64,000 nucleotides of DNA from Acidovorax sp. 1608163 (GTDB lineage Bacteria; Pseudomonadota; Gammaproteobacteria; Burkholderiales; Burkholderiaceae_C), in contig NZ_CP033069.1 of NCBI RefSeq assembly GCF_003669015.1, forward strand, positions 2,676,501-2,740,500, read 5' to 3'. The notes below the pieces were generated by a model. It was not told the origin of the DNA. It saw nothing but the letters and a program-made list of their open reading frames with translations, and did not search any database. The translations under genes were made by a program, and so were the position numbers. Positions 9,728 through 17,799 of this stretch are shown one piece after another. Positions within the stretch are counted from its first letter, which is position 1. The number at the start of each line of letters is the position of its first letter.

Positions 9728-10430
9728 GCGCCCGCACCACCAGCGCATTGCGCATGTGCTGGCGGCGATGAATGGGGACACGCTGCGGCAGCAAGGCTGC
9801 CTGTTTGGGGGCGGCACCTGCATTGCGTTGCGCTACGGCGAGTACCGCGAGTCGGTAGACATTGACTTTTTGGTGTCGGACGCGGGCGGTTACCGGGAGC
9901 TTCGGCACCTGCTCACCGGCCCTGATGGCTTGGCCGCCATCACCCACCCGCATGCCCAGCCGCTGGTGGCCCTGCGCGAGATTAGGGCCGACCAGTACGG
10001 CATTCGCACGCAGGTGCAGATGGATGGGCAGGCCATCAAGCTGGAGATCGTGCGCGAGGCGCGCATTGCACTGGAGCCACCGGTGGCGGGCGACACGGTG
10101 TGCGGGGTCAGCACGCTGACACGGCTAGACCTGGCTGCATCCAAGCTGTTGGTCAACTCAGACCGGCAGGCCGACGATGGCGTGTTCAGCCGCGACGTGA
10201 TCGACCTTGCCATGATGGAGCTACCCCTGCCCGCCTTGCGCGCCGCGCTGGCCAAGGCCGCAGAAGCCTATGGCCCTTCGGTGGCGCGTGACCTGGGCAA
10301 GGCCATAGACCGGCTGCAAACCCGCACCGGCTGGCTGGAGCGCTGCATGCAAGCGATGGGCATGCTCATGCCCAAAGCGGCGCTGTGGCAAAAGGTGCGC
10401 GCCCTGCGGCGCATCGTGCCCGAGGCCTGA
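9717..10430 (+). CDS. AbiEii/AbiGii-family nucleotidyltransferase toxin
   Basis: 237 residues. The polymerase-beta-like nucleotidyltransferase core is visible as FGGGTCIALRYGEY followed by RESVDIDFLVSD (residues about 30-54), giving the GG(T) and DxD metal-binding residues. LTRLDLAASKLLVNSDRQAD and VFSRDVIDLAMMELPLPALR follow, typical of AbiEii toxins. Characterised members block growth, in some cases by adding nucleotides to tRNA. It is fused in expression to the upstream XRE gene (11-nt overlap). The likely role is phage-triggered growth arrest. Confidence 0.85.
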   Translation: MQFERPHHQRIAHVLAAMNGDTLRQQGCLFGGGTCIALRYGEYRESVDIDFLVSDAGGYRELRHLLTGPDGLAAITHPHAQPLVALREIRADQYGIRTQVQMDGQAIKLEIVREARIALEPPVAGDTVCGVSTLTRLDLAASKLLVNSDRQADDGVFSRDVIDLAMMELPLPALRAALAKAAEAYGPSVARDLGKAIDRLQTRTGWLERCMQAMGMLMPKAALWQKVRALRRIVPEA

Positions 10431-10476
10431 GGCAACACTACGCAGTACCCAACGGCAATACACCACCTGCGCCACC

Positions 10477-10803
10477 ATGTCCCGCCGCCCGCACCACCAC
10501 GTCTACGTCATCGAACTATCGAAAGACGTGCTGCGGGAGCCGCGCTTTCGCCGCTGCAACCCTGGCTATATCGACGGCAAGCCGTGCGTGTATGTGGGCA
10601 TGACGGGGCTGGACCCGGATGTGCGGTTTGACAAGCACAAGGCGGGCATTCAGGCCAACCGGTATGTGCAGCAGTACGGCCTGTGGTTGCTGCCAGACCT
10701 GTACGAGGGCTTTAACCCCATGCCTTACGAAGAGGCGGTAGACCGCGAGATTGAAATCGGCATCGACCTGCGGTCGGCCGGGTTTGGGGTGTGGCAGGCC
10801 TGA
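10477..10803 (+). CDS. Small GIY-YIG-like protein
   Basis: 108 residues. The order HVYVIELS (GIY-like strand), PCVYVGMTGLDPDVRFDKHK (YIG-like strand, then Arg in the helix) and PYEEAVDREIEIG (acidic residue) matches the GIY-YIG nuclease topology in degenerate form, with VYV for GIY and VYVG for YIG. Whether it is catalytic is unknown. It starts 46 bp after the AbiEii toxin on the same strand and may share its transcript. I infer a nuclease-like or inactive GIY-YIG relative. Confidence 0.6.
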   Translation: MSRRPHHHVYVIELSKDVLREPRFRRCNPGYIDGKPCVYVGMTGLDPDVRFDKHKAGIQANRYVQQYGLWLLPDLYEGFNPMPYEEAVDREIEIGIDLRSAGFGVWQA

Positions 10804-10883
10804 GGGTGCGCTGCGTGGCAGCAGGGTTGAGGGCTTACGGCCATGCTGCACAACGAGAGTAGCCTGGGTCTGCAAAGAAGTTA

Positions 10884-10943
10884 AGCTATTACATTGATAG
10901 CTTCCAGCGCTTACCCAGAAAGCGCTACAGGCATTTTTATTTA
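10884..10943 (+). repeat. Dispersed palindromic repeat, copy 4
   Basis: GATAGCTTCCAGCGCTTAC is followed by AAAGCGCTACAGGC and ATTTTTATTTA. It lies in the 299-bp space between the GIY-YIG-like gene and the diguanylate cyclase gene. No other feature was seen in that space. Confidence 0.75.
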
Positions 10944-11101
10944 AATGCACGAATCACGCAGCAGCCGTTGCACCAGCGCGGGGCCAAAGACCTTGGGTGG
11001 GCCTGCGGTTTGGATGAGCGGCCTTGTGGCGCGGCGCGGTCTTTCTAGAATGAAGCGGACTGACGGCACTTTTGCCGCGCGCCCCACGGAGACAAAAAAC
11101 C

Positions 11102-12823
11102 ATGCCAACAACGCCGGGAATGTCGCGAGTGCAACGCGCAGTGCTGGCCGCTGTGTTCGCAGCCATTTTGGTGGCAGGCTGGCTTGCGGCGCAGAGCTTG
11201 CTGGAGCTGGTGCGCGCACAGCGTGCGCTGGACGAGGCGCACCGCGCGGTGCACGTGAAGGACCTGCTCATCCGCCAGATGCTGGACGCGGAGACCAGCC
11301 AGCGGGGCTATCTGATTGCGGGCAGCTCGGAGTACCTGGCGCCCTACCACGTGGCGGTGGCAGAGATCAAACAGACGCGGCGCCAGCTAGAGCGCATGAG
11401 CCCCGACGCGCAAGACGCCCTGCAGCTCGAGGCGCTGATGGAGCAGGTGGACCAAAAGCTGGCAGAGCTGGCCGAGACCGTGGCGCTGCACACCAGCGGC
11501 AAAGGCGAGCAGGCGGCAGCCATTGTGCGCAGCGGCCATGGCCGCAATCTGATGGAAGACATTCGCGCCAAGGCGCAGCAGTTTTCTGCGGGGCAAGAGG
11601 AGCACATCAACGTCCTGCGGGCCGAGCATGCTCAGGCCATCACCCACGCCTACCTCACGCTGGGGCTGGCGCTGCTCACCAGCATTGGTCTGCTGGTGTT
11701 TGTGCTGGCGCGCAGCATAGCGTTTGCGCGCAAAACTGCTGCCAACGAATGCGACCTGATGAACCGCAACACCGAGCTGCTGGCACAGGCGGCCCGCACC
11801 AACGAGCACAACGCGCACATGCAGCGGCTGTCTGAGCTGGGGCGCTTTTTGCAGACCTGCGAAGACATGGAAGAGGCCCAGGGCCTGCTGGCCGAGCGCC
11901 TGCCCGCGCTGCTGCGGTCAACGTCTGGGGCGATGTACCTGATGGCGGCCTCGCGCAACCAGTTGCGCCGCTGCGTGGCCTGGGGTGAGCGGCCTTTTGT
12001 AGAGTTTTTTGAACCGCACGAGTGCTGGTCGCTTCGCAAGGGGCAGCCCTTCGCGCAGCCCGGTGCAGGCAGCGCCAGCACCTGCCGCCATTTGCAAGCG
12101 TGCGAGGTGCCCTCGCCACCGGGCACGCTGTGCTTTCCCGTGGCATCGCACGGCGACCTGAACGGCATGCTGGTGCTAGACCCGCAAAGCCAAGGGGTGG
12201 ACTTGCCCGAAGCGCTGGTGGCACAGTTGCGGCAGACGGCGCTGGAGCAGGTGTCCCTGTCGCTAGGCAACCTGCGCCTGCGCGAGTCGCTGCGCCAGCA
12301 GTCCATTCGCGATGCACTGACGGGGCTGTACAACCGCCGCTTTCTGGACGAATCCTTGGCGCGCGAGATTTTGCGGGCCGAGCGGCGCGGCCCCCAGCAG
12401 CCCGATGCTCCGCTGGCGGTGCTGATGATTGACGTGGACCACTTCAAGCAGTTCAACGACAAGTTTGGCCACGAGCTGGGCGACCGGGTGCTGCGCGGCG
12501 TGGCGCAGACCCTGACCGACACGGTGCGCGCGAGCGACCTGGTAGCGCGCTATGGCGGCGAGGAGTTCACTGTGGTGCTGCCCAACACCACGCCGCAGGT
12601 GGCGCTGGAGCGCGCCCAGGCCTTGTGCGATGCGGTGATGAAAATGCCCCCGGTGGCTGACGGTGGCAACGTGCATCCGCCCATCACGATTTCCGTGGGC
12701 ATGGCGTGCATGCCCGAGGATGGGCAGGATGCCAATGCGCTGGTGCAGAACGCCGACGCAGCGCTGTACCGCGCCAAACGCGATGGACGCAACCGCGTGG
12801 TGCGCTACACCGCCGGGGTGTGA
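11102..12823 (+). CDS. Membrane diguanylate cyclase with CHASE3 and GAF-like domains
   Basis: 573 residues. An N-terminal membrane anchor (about 8-28), a periplasmic CHASE3-type helical domain with the family motif AETSQRGYLIAGSSEYL, a second membrane segment (about 182-205), a GAF-like region containing several cysteines (about 240-390) and a GGDEF domain. The active-site loop is GGEEF at about residues 485-489, and an RASD inhibitory I-site lies five residues before it, so c-di-GMP synthesis with product feedback is expected. DALTGLYNRRFLDE marks the domain start. ATG 11102 follows a GGAG-containing leader. Signal unknown. Confidence 0.92.
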   Translation: MPTTPGMSRVQRAVLAAVFAAILVAGWLAAQSLLELVRAQRALDEAHRAVHVKDLLIRQMLDAETSQRGYLIAGSSEYLAPYHVAVAEIKQTRRQLERMSPDAQDALQLEALMEQVDQKLAELAETVALHTSGKGEQAAAIVRSGHGRNLMEDIRAKAQQFSAGQEEHINVLRAEHAQAITHAYLTLGLALLTSIGLLVFVLARSIAFARKTAANECDLMNRNTELLAQAARTNEHNAHMQRLSELGRFLQTCEDMEEAQGLLAERLPALLRSTSGAMYLMAASRNQLRRCVAWGERPFVEFFEPHECWSLRKGQPFAQPGAGSASTCRHLQACEVPSPPGTLCFPVASHGDLNGMLVLDPQSQGVDLPEALVAQLRQTALEQVSLSLGNLRLRESLRQQSIRDALTGLYNRRFLDESLAREILRAERRGPQQPDAPLAVLMIDVDHFKQFNDKFGHELGDRVLRGVAQTLTDTVRASDLVARYGGEEFTVVLPNTTPQVALERAQALCDAVMKMPPVADGGNVHPPITISVGMACMPEDGQDANALVQNADAALYRAKRDGRNRVVRYTAGV

Positions 12824-12859
12824 TGCGGCGCAGGGCACAACACCCTGCCACAGCCAGCC

Positions 12860-13906
12860 TCAATACCGATTGGAAAAATTGGCACTGATGCGCTGGCGCA
12901 GGTACTCCGCCCCGGTGATGGGCGGGTACTTTTTGCCAGGGCCTTCGATCACGGCGTCTTCATTGGCCTGCGCAAAAAAGGCCAGGCTGTAGCGGGCGCC
13001 CTGGTATTCGTGCGGCAGCGGGTTGCGCACGCGGTGGAAGTTGCTGGGCAGCGCGTCGTCGCTCCAGCGGGTGAGCATGTCGCCGATGTTGCAGGTGATG
13101 ACGCCTTCGGCGGGCTCCACCGGCGTCCACTGGCGGCCTTCCATCTCTTTGCCGGGCAGCACCTGCAGCCCGCCCTGCCCTGGGCGCTGGAACAGCAGCG
13201 TGAGGCAGTCAAAGTCGGTGTGTGCACCGGCGCGCCACAGGCCCAGCTCGTCTTTGAGGGCCGGGTCCATCGCAAAGTAATGCAGCATGCGCAGCGTGCT
13301 TTGGTAGCTGGGCACGTCAGGGTTGTGGGCGCGGGTGAAGAAACCTTCGTCAAACCCCAGCTTGTACGCAAAGCACGACAGCAGGCGCATGGCGACCTCC
13401 CAGCACTGGCGCTCAAAGGCCAGGCTGGCTGCTTGAAAGCCGGGCAATTCGGCATCGCTGGGCCACAGGCCCTGCATGCGGGGGCGGGTGATTTGGTAGG
13501 ACTCTTTTTGATCGGGTGTGCGGGTGGAGGGGCGGATCTGACTCTTGTGCTCCCACCCCGCGTTGCGGGACAGGGGCCACTGGGCTTTGGTGTCGGCTGG
13601 CAGCGCAAACAAAGCCTCGGCCCGCGCAAAGGCATCGCGGATGTCTTGCAGCGCTATGCCGTGGTGGCTGACCTGGAAGAACCCAATGTCTACCGCCGCG
13701 CTCCACAGTTCGTCGGCAATCTCGCGCTTGCGGTGTTCAAAGTCGCTCAGGTCAATGCAGCGCACCTCGCGGGTGTGGGTCTCGTGGCCCATGTCGCCCA
13801 TGCGGGCTTCCTTGGCCAGCTCGCCCAGCACGTCGGGCGCGACGGAGGGGGAATACGGCGTGTTGGAGAGGCTGTGGGGCTGGGTAGCAGCGGTAGAGGT
13901 GGTCAT
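12860..13906 (-). CDS. 2-oxoglutarate/Fe(II)-dependent oxygenase, isopenicillin-N-synthase-like
   Basis: 348 residues. The N-terminal DIOX_N region (VRCIDLSDFEHRKREIADEL, GFFQVSHHGI) is followed by the double-stranded beta-helix with the iron ligands HTDFD (His, Asp) and FHRVRNP (His). The 2-oxoglutarate-binding RYSLAFF contains the Arg-x-Ser pair. It is related to the soluble oxygenases of Gram-negative bacteria that include ethylene-forming-enzyme relatives, but the substrate is not predictable. ATG 13906 was chosen over an upstream in-frame start. It converges with the diguanylate cyclase gene, with a weak GCAGGG/CCCTGC hairpin between them. Confidence 0.9.
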   Translation of the reverse strand: MTTSTAATQPHSLSNTPYSPSVAPDVLGELAKEARMGDMGHETHTREVRCIDLSDFEHRKREIADELWSAAVDIGFFQVSHHGIALQDIRDAFARAEALFALPADTKAQWPLSRNAGWEHKSQIRPSTRTPDQKESYQITRPRMQGLWPSDAELPGFQAASLAFERQCWEVAMRLLSCFAYKLGFDEGFFTRAHNPDVPSYQSTLRMLHYFAMDPALKDELGLWRAGAHTDFDCLTLLFQRPGQGGLQVLPGKEMEGRQWTPVEPAEGVITCNIGDMLTRWSDDALPSNFHRVRNPLPHEYQGARYSLAFFAQANEDAVIEGPGKKYPPITGAEYLRQRISANFSNRY

Positions 13907-14682
13907 GGCAGTGTTCCTTGTCAAAGTACCAAAGTACAAAATCAACAAGGGCTGGGCCTGCACGGGCCAGCGTTGTCATCTGCGTGCGGCGCACAGCAGA
14001 CACGTTCACTGGCCCATGCTTGCGCCTGGGCGCCCTTGAAGTGGACAGGGGCAACGGCCCTGCCGGGGCCAGGCCGCTTCCCTCTTCAAGAGCAATGACC
14101 CGCCTACAGTCTCCGCCCCCTGGTGGGCGGACACTGCAGCGCTGAACGCTTCTACTCTTGCCCTCACCCAAGCAATTCAGGGGCCAGCAGTGCGGTGGCT
14201 TCCCAGCGACTCACCGCACTCAAAAACACCGCAAAGACAACGCTTAAGTGCCATGCAAGGGTGCGCAGCACCACACTCTGCCCCGCTTCGGTGATGCCCT
14301 GCACCACAACGGCGTGCGCAAGCTGGTGCAGCGCCGTGTGCTCAGGCCAACGCAAGCGCCCAGCAGGCCGCGCAGCCGCCACCACAAAAGCAGCGTGCAC
14401 CCTTTGCGCTGCAGCAAGAGCAGCCTGAATCACCACCGCAACATCACTGCGATGCCGCGCGCCGGGCACGCTTCATGCATTGGCATGCCCTTGAGTAGAA
14501 GCGTTCAGCACACAGGCCCCGCGCCTGTGTTGCCCGGAAATTGCTCAGTTTCGTGCCGACCTGCCTGGCATGTGCCGGAGGCTGGTGCGGGTGCCCGTTT
14601 GCCTTGTGCAGGGGCGCGCGCCCTGCCCCGCCATAGCGAGTGCGGTCGGTGGTCTGCAGCACTTGTTCAATGGGGCACCGCC
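13907..14682. other. 776-bp region without a convincing gene
   Basis: This GC-rich spacer separates two divergently transcribed genes. Its main structure is a perfect 17-bp inverted repeat at 14141-14157 / 14493-14509, described separately. A minus-strand GTG-started frame of 101 codons (14164-14469) lies inside the repeat pair and has hydrophobic stretches. I found no family resemblance or ribosome-binding site, so I do not call it a gene. Confidence 0.5.
14141..14509. repeat. 369-bp segment bounded by a perfect 17-bp inverted repeat
   Basis: GCTGAACGCTTCTACTC (14141-14157) is exactly complementary to GAGTAGAAGCGTTCAGC (14493-14509). The arms point inward around 335 bp without a recognised gene. 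No target-site duplication was seen. It could be a non-autonomous mobile element, a recombinase-recognised pair, or paired operators. Confidence 0.6.
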
Positions 14683-15702
14683 ATGCAAAGACGCCTGTTT
14701 CTCTCCACCTCTGTCGCCTCTTCCATCAGCCTTGCGGCGCCTTGGGTGCACGCCCAGGGGCCGCTCACACCGCTCAAGTTCACGCTGGACTTTCGGGTGA
14801 CGAGCCAGACATCGCCCTTCTTTCTGGCGCAGGCCAGGGGCTACTACAAGGACGAGGGCCTGGACGTGAGCATTGATGTGGGCGCGGGCTCGGTGGCCTC
14901 CATCACCCGCGTGGCCAGCGGGGCGTATGACCTGGGGCTGGGCGACATCAGCTCGCTGACCGAGTTCCACGCGCAAAACCCTGACACGCCGGTGCAGGCT
15001 GTGTACCAGTACTACAACCGCGCGCCCTTCGTCATCATTGGCCGCAAGGACCGGGGCGTGACCAGCGACTTTGCCTCGCTCAAAGGTAAGCGCGTGGCGG
15101 CGGCTGCAGTGGAATCCACCCGCCGCAGCTGGCCCATGGTGGCGCGCAGCCTCAAGACCACGCCCGACCTGTTTGAATGGGTGACCACCGATTTCAGCGC
15201 ACGCGACAACGTGATGGTGCGCGGCGATGTGGACGCCGCCACGTACTTTCACGACTCGGCCGTTTCGCTGTTTGCACGCATGCCCGCCAAAGACCTGGCC
15301 GTGCTCGAATACAGCAAGGCGGGCCTGCAGCTGTATGGCAACGCCATCCTGGCGGGCAAGCTGCTGCAAGACAAGCCCGAGCTGGCCAGAGCCTTTTTGC
15401 GCGCCAGCAACCGCGCCCTGCGCGAGACACTGCAAAACCCCGATGCCGCGCTGGCCGCCATCAAGGCGCGTGAGCCGATTTTGAACATGGACGTGGAGCG
15501 CGAGCGCTGGGCCATCACCCGCCAGTACCTGGCTGCACCCGAGGTGCAAAGCGTGGGCCTGGGCGGTGTGCAGGCCAGCGTGCTGGCCCAGCAGGTGGAC
15601 GAGGTGGCCGCCGTGTATGGCTTGGCGCGCAAGCCTGCGGCAGAGCGCGTGTTCAACCCCGCCTTTTTGCCCGCTGCGGCAGACCGCAAGGTGGCGGCAT
15701 GA
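14683..15702 (+). CDS. NMT1/SsuA-type ABC transporter substrate-binding protein
   Basis: 339 residues. An N-terminal signal peptide with a twin-arginine start (MQRRLFLSTSVASSISLAAP, then WVHAQG) precedes a periplasmic binding domain of the NMT1/THI5-like type: LDFRVTSQTSPFFLAQARGY, GAGSVASITRVASGAYDLGL and a C-terminal helical end. Relatives bind sulfonates, taurine, nitriles or pyrimidine precursors. No permease or ATPase gene is next to it, so it is an orphan receptor here. Its stop overlaps the start of a deaminase gene by 4 nt (ATGA), which ties the two functionally. ATG 14683 starts a good signal peptide. Confidence 0.87.
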   Translation: MQRRLFLSTSVASSISLAAPWVHAQGPLTPLKFTLDFRVTSQTSPFFLAQARGYYKDEGLDVSIDVGAGSVASITRVASGAYDLGLGDISSLTEFHAQNPDTPVQAVYQYYNRAPFVIIGRKDRGVTSDFASLKGKRVAAAAVESTRRSWPMVARSLKTTPDLFEWVTTDFSARDNVMVRGDVDAATYFHDSAVSLFARMPAKDLAVLEYSKAGLQLYGNAILAGKLLQDKPELARAFLRASNRALRETLQNPDAALAAIKAREPILNMDVERERWAITRQYLAAPEVQSVGLGGVQASVLAQQVDEVAAVYGLARKPAAERVFNPAFLPAAADRKVAA

Positions 15703-16220
15703 CGGCAGTGCCTGCACAGCCCCCGCTGCCCGCCGAGGTGCCGCTGCACGAGCGCGATGGCCGCCACCTGCGCCACGCCATTGCGCTGGCCGACACGGCC
15801 CGTGCTCGCGGCAACCGCCCTTTTGGCGCGTTGATCGTGGCCCCGGACGACACCGTGCTGGCCGAGGCCTGGAACGCCAACGGCGAGACGGGCGACTGCA
15901 CGGCGCACGCCGAGACCTCAGCCATCCGCCTGGCCAGCCCGCGCCACAGCCGCGAGGCCCTGGCCCAGGCCACGCTCTACTCGTCGGGCGAGCCGTGCGT
16001 GATGTGCGCGGGCGCCATCTTCTGGTCGGCCATTGGCCGCGTGGTGTACGGCATTGACGCCGAGCGGCTGCGCGTGTTCCGCGGCGAGCGGCTGGACCAG
16101 CGCGATGCCGAGCTGTCTTGCCGCGATGTGTTCAACACCTCAGGCCACGCCATCGAGTGCATTGGGCCCGCGCTGGTGGATGAGGCATCGGCATCGCACC
16201 AGGGGGCGTGGAAGGCTTGA
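15699..16220 (+). CDS. Nucleoside/guanine deaminase-like zinc enzyme
   Basis: 173 residues of the cytidine/deoxycytidylate deaminase superfamily. The zinc site is complete: CTAHAETSAIRLAS (His, and catalytic Glu as proton shuttle) and EPCVMCAGAIFW (two Cys). RPFGALIV near the N-terminus and VVYGIDAERL complete the family pattern. It resembles guanine-deaminase and tRNA-adenosine-deaminase-like enzymes, but is not TadA by length and ending. Translationally coupled to the upstream solute-binding protein gene, which suggests that the imported compound is a purine or pyrimidine derivative (inference). Confidence 0.87.
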   Translation: MTAVPAQPPLPAEVPLHERDGRHLRHAIALADTARARGNRPFGALIVAPDDTVLAEAWNANGETGDCTAHAETSAIRLASPRHSREALAQATLYSSGEPCVMCAGAIFWSAIGRVVYGIDAERLRVFRGERLDQRDAELSCRDVFNTSGHAIECIGPALVDEASASHQGAWKA

Positions 16221-16234
16221 TTGCGGCGCAGATT

Positions 16235-16295
16235 GCTACGCTTTCAATAGCTGCCAGCGCTTTATCCACAAGCGCTAGCGGCCGTTTTTATTCAG
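16235..16295 (+). repeat. Dispersed palindromic repeat, copy 5
   Basis: CAATAGCTGCCAGCGCTTTA, then AAGCGCTAGCGGCC and GTTTTTATT. It lies between the convergent deaminase and DUF6678 genes, where it could act as a two-way terminator. Confidence 0.8.
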
Positions 16296-16302
16296 ATACT
16301 CA

Positions 16303-16704
16303 CTACCGATAGCCGTAGATCCAGATCGAGCCATCAGCCTTCTCGTATGGCACACCCACGGACTGCAATGCCTGCCCCAGCGCGGCCTCACAGTCGACCA
16401 CTGTGGGCGGCAGCAATTGACCGACAGGCTCCAGGTATCTGGGTCGGATGCGCAGCCATTCGATGGAATACAAAGGGTGAATCCCCTCCGTCCAGTCGCC
16501 CAGGTACCAAACGTCTGCATCAAAGGTGCTGGGCTCCGGTTCAGCGTGCAGCACGTCTTTGCGCTGGTATGGCGGTGAGAAAGGCAGCGCGCTGATAGCG
16601 CCCAGCAACTCGCACCACTTGGTGTCGTTCATCCACGCACCCAGGCCACGCTGCGCCAGCGCTTCCCTCACCTGGCGCTTGTGCTTTGCAACAACGTCGT
16701 CCAT
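16303..16704 (-). CDS. DUF6678-like protein
   Basis: 133 residues. AWMNDTKWCELLGAISALPF near residue 25 and VWYLGDWTEGIHPLYSIEWL match what I recall of the DUF6678 family, whose function is unknown. It has no signal peptide or membrane segment. It starts 7 bp after the stop of the M14 peptidase gene on the same strand, so the two form an operon. ATG 16704 was chosen; the open frame extends upstream into the peptidase gene and is unlikely to be used. Confidence 0.72.
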   Translation of the reverse strand: MDDVVAKHKRQVREALAQRGLGAWMNDTKWCELLGAISALPFSPPYQRKDVLHAEPEPSTFDADVWYLGDWTEGIHPLYSIEWLRIRPRYLEPVGQLLPPTVVDCEAALGQALQSVGVPYEKADGSIWIYGYR

Positions 16705-16711
16705 GCGCAGG

Positions 16712-17686
16712 TCAGCGGCTGCTGGCCAGCACAAAGTCCAGCGCAGCACACACCGCAGCCACTTGTGCGGCGGTGCAGGCCTCGGGTGTGGTGCGGGGGC
16801 TGTCGGGGTAGACCTCGGTGGTGGTGGTGTAGCGCGCGCCCGTCACGCTGGCGCACAGGCCCCAGGCGGCCAGCTCGTAGCGAATGACGCCGGGCTCGGT
16901 CATGGGCGAGCCGATGATTTCGTTGCGCTCGTCCGGCGGGGCAATGTGGGTGACGCGGGCCACCGCCTGCAGCACGGCCTGCTGGAAGGCGGGCTGGGGG
17001 TTCTCGGTGTCGTCCACCAGGTAAAAACCGTCGGGGATGCTGCCGGGCTCAAACGCCTTGCCGTCGCGCGCGGCCACTGCGGGGCGGTATTCGGATTCGT
17101 CGGTGTCGGTGGTTTCGTGCAGGTCAATGTGCGCCGCAAATGCGCCTTGCAGGGATGCCACCTGGGCCACCAGCGCCATGAGTGCGGCAGACTCTTGCAC
17201 CGTGCTGCCGGTGCGAAAGCTGCGGTTGGGGTCGATGGCGTCTTGGTTCCAGCGCTGGATGCGCTCCCAACCCCAGGGGCTGATGCAGGGGGCCACCAGC
17301 CAGTTCACGCGGCCTGCGTAGCGCTCGCCGTGCTGGTCCACAAACCGCAGCGCGCCCATCACGCCACTGGTTTCGTAGCCGTGCACACCGCCGGTGACCA
17401 GCACGGTGGGCAGGCCCGCCACCCAGGCGCGGGGGCGAATGGCCTGCAGCGCATAGCGCTCATCACCATAGACCACTTCGCCGTAGCTCGTCACATCAAA
17501 GCGGGTGCGCAGCGTATCCACGGCGGCCAGCACGTCATCGGCATAGCTGCGCTGGCGCACTTGGCGCGCGCGCCACTGGGCCAGCTCGGCAGGGCCCCAG
17601 AGCTGGCCGGGGGTGCCAATGGGATACGAAGCGGGAGGGAATGCCGTGGCGGGTGCAGTAGTGGGCGCAGTGCTGGATACGGTCAT
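16712..17686 (-). CDS. M14-family metallocarboxypeptidase
   Basis: 324 residues. Zinc ligands are visible as GGVHGYETSG (His-x-x-Glu) and HIDLHETTDTDE (His). NRSFRTGS supplies the substrate-binding Asn-Arg pair, and TTEVYPDSP contributes the catalytic Glu region. No signal peptide is seen, so it is probably cytoplasmic. The start codon at 17686 lies directly against the T-run of the terminator of the upstream gene, leaving no evident ribosome-binding site. Either translation is weak or the true start is internal. DUF6678 follows within 7 bp. Confidence 0.87.
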   Translation of the reverse strand: MTVSSTAPTTAPATAFPPASYPIGTPGQLWGPAELAQWRARQVRQRSYADDVLAAVDTLRTRFDVTSYGEVVYGDERYALQAIRPRAWVAGLPTVLVTGGVHGYETSGVMGALRFVDQHGERYAGRVNWLVAPCISPWGWERIQRWNQDAIDPNRSFRTGSTVQESAALMALVAQVASLQGAFAAHIDLHETTDTDESEYRPAVAARDGKAFEPGSIPDGFYLVDDTENPQPAFQQAVLQAVARVTHIAPPDERNEIIGSPMTEPGVIRYELAAWGLCASVTGARYTTTTEVYPDSPRTTPEACTAAQVAAVCAALDFVLASSR

Positions 17687-17687
17687 G

Positions 17688-17740
17688 AAAAAAGCCCCGG
17701 CGGCAACGCCGGAAGGGGTGTGCGGCGTGTGGCCGGGGCC
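17688..17740 (-). terminator. Intrinsic terminator of the polar-amino-acid-type binding protein gene
   Basis: On the minus strand GCCCCGG (complement of 17733-17739) pairs with CCGGGGC (complement of 17694-17700), followed by a six-base U-run (A at 17688-17693). A smaller internal hairpin (CCGGCG...CGCCGG) lies in the loop. The U-run abuts the start codon of the next gene. Confidence 0.7.
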
Positions 17741-17799
17741 TTTATTTTGCCGGGGGATGGCGGGGATCCATCAAGCCGGCAGCTCACCCGCTGGGCAGG

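Noticed and set aside
14164..14469. 101-codon minus-strand frame inside the 17-bp inverted repeat pair
   Set aside because: It has a GTG start, no ribosome-binding site and no recognisable family; kept only as part of the inverted-repeat observation.
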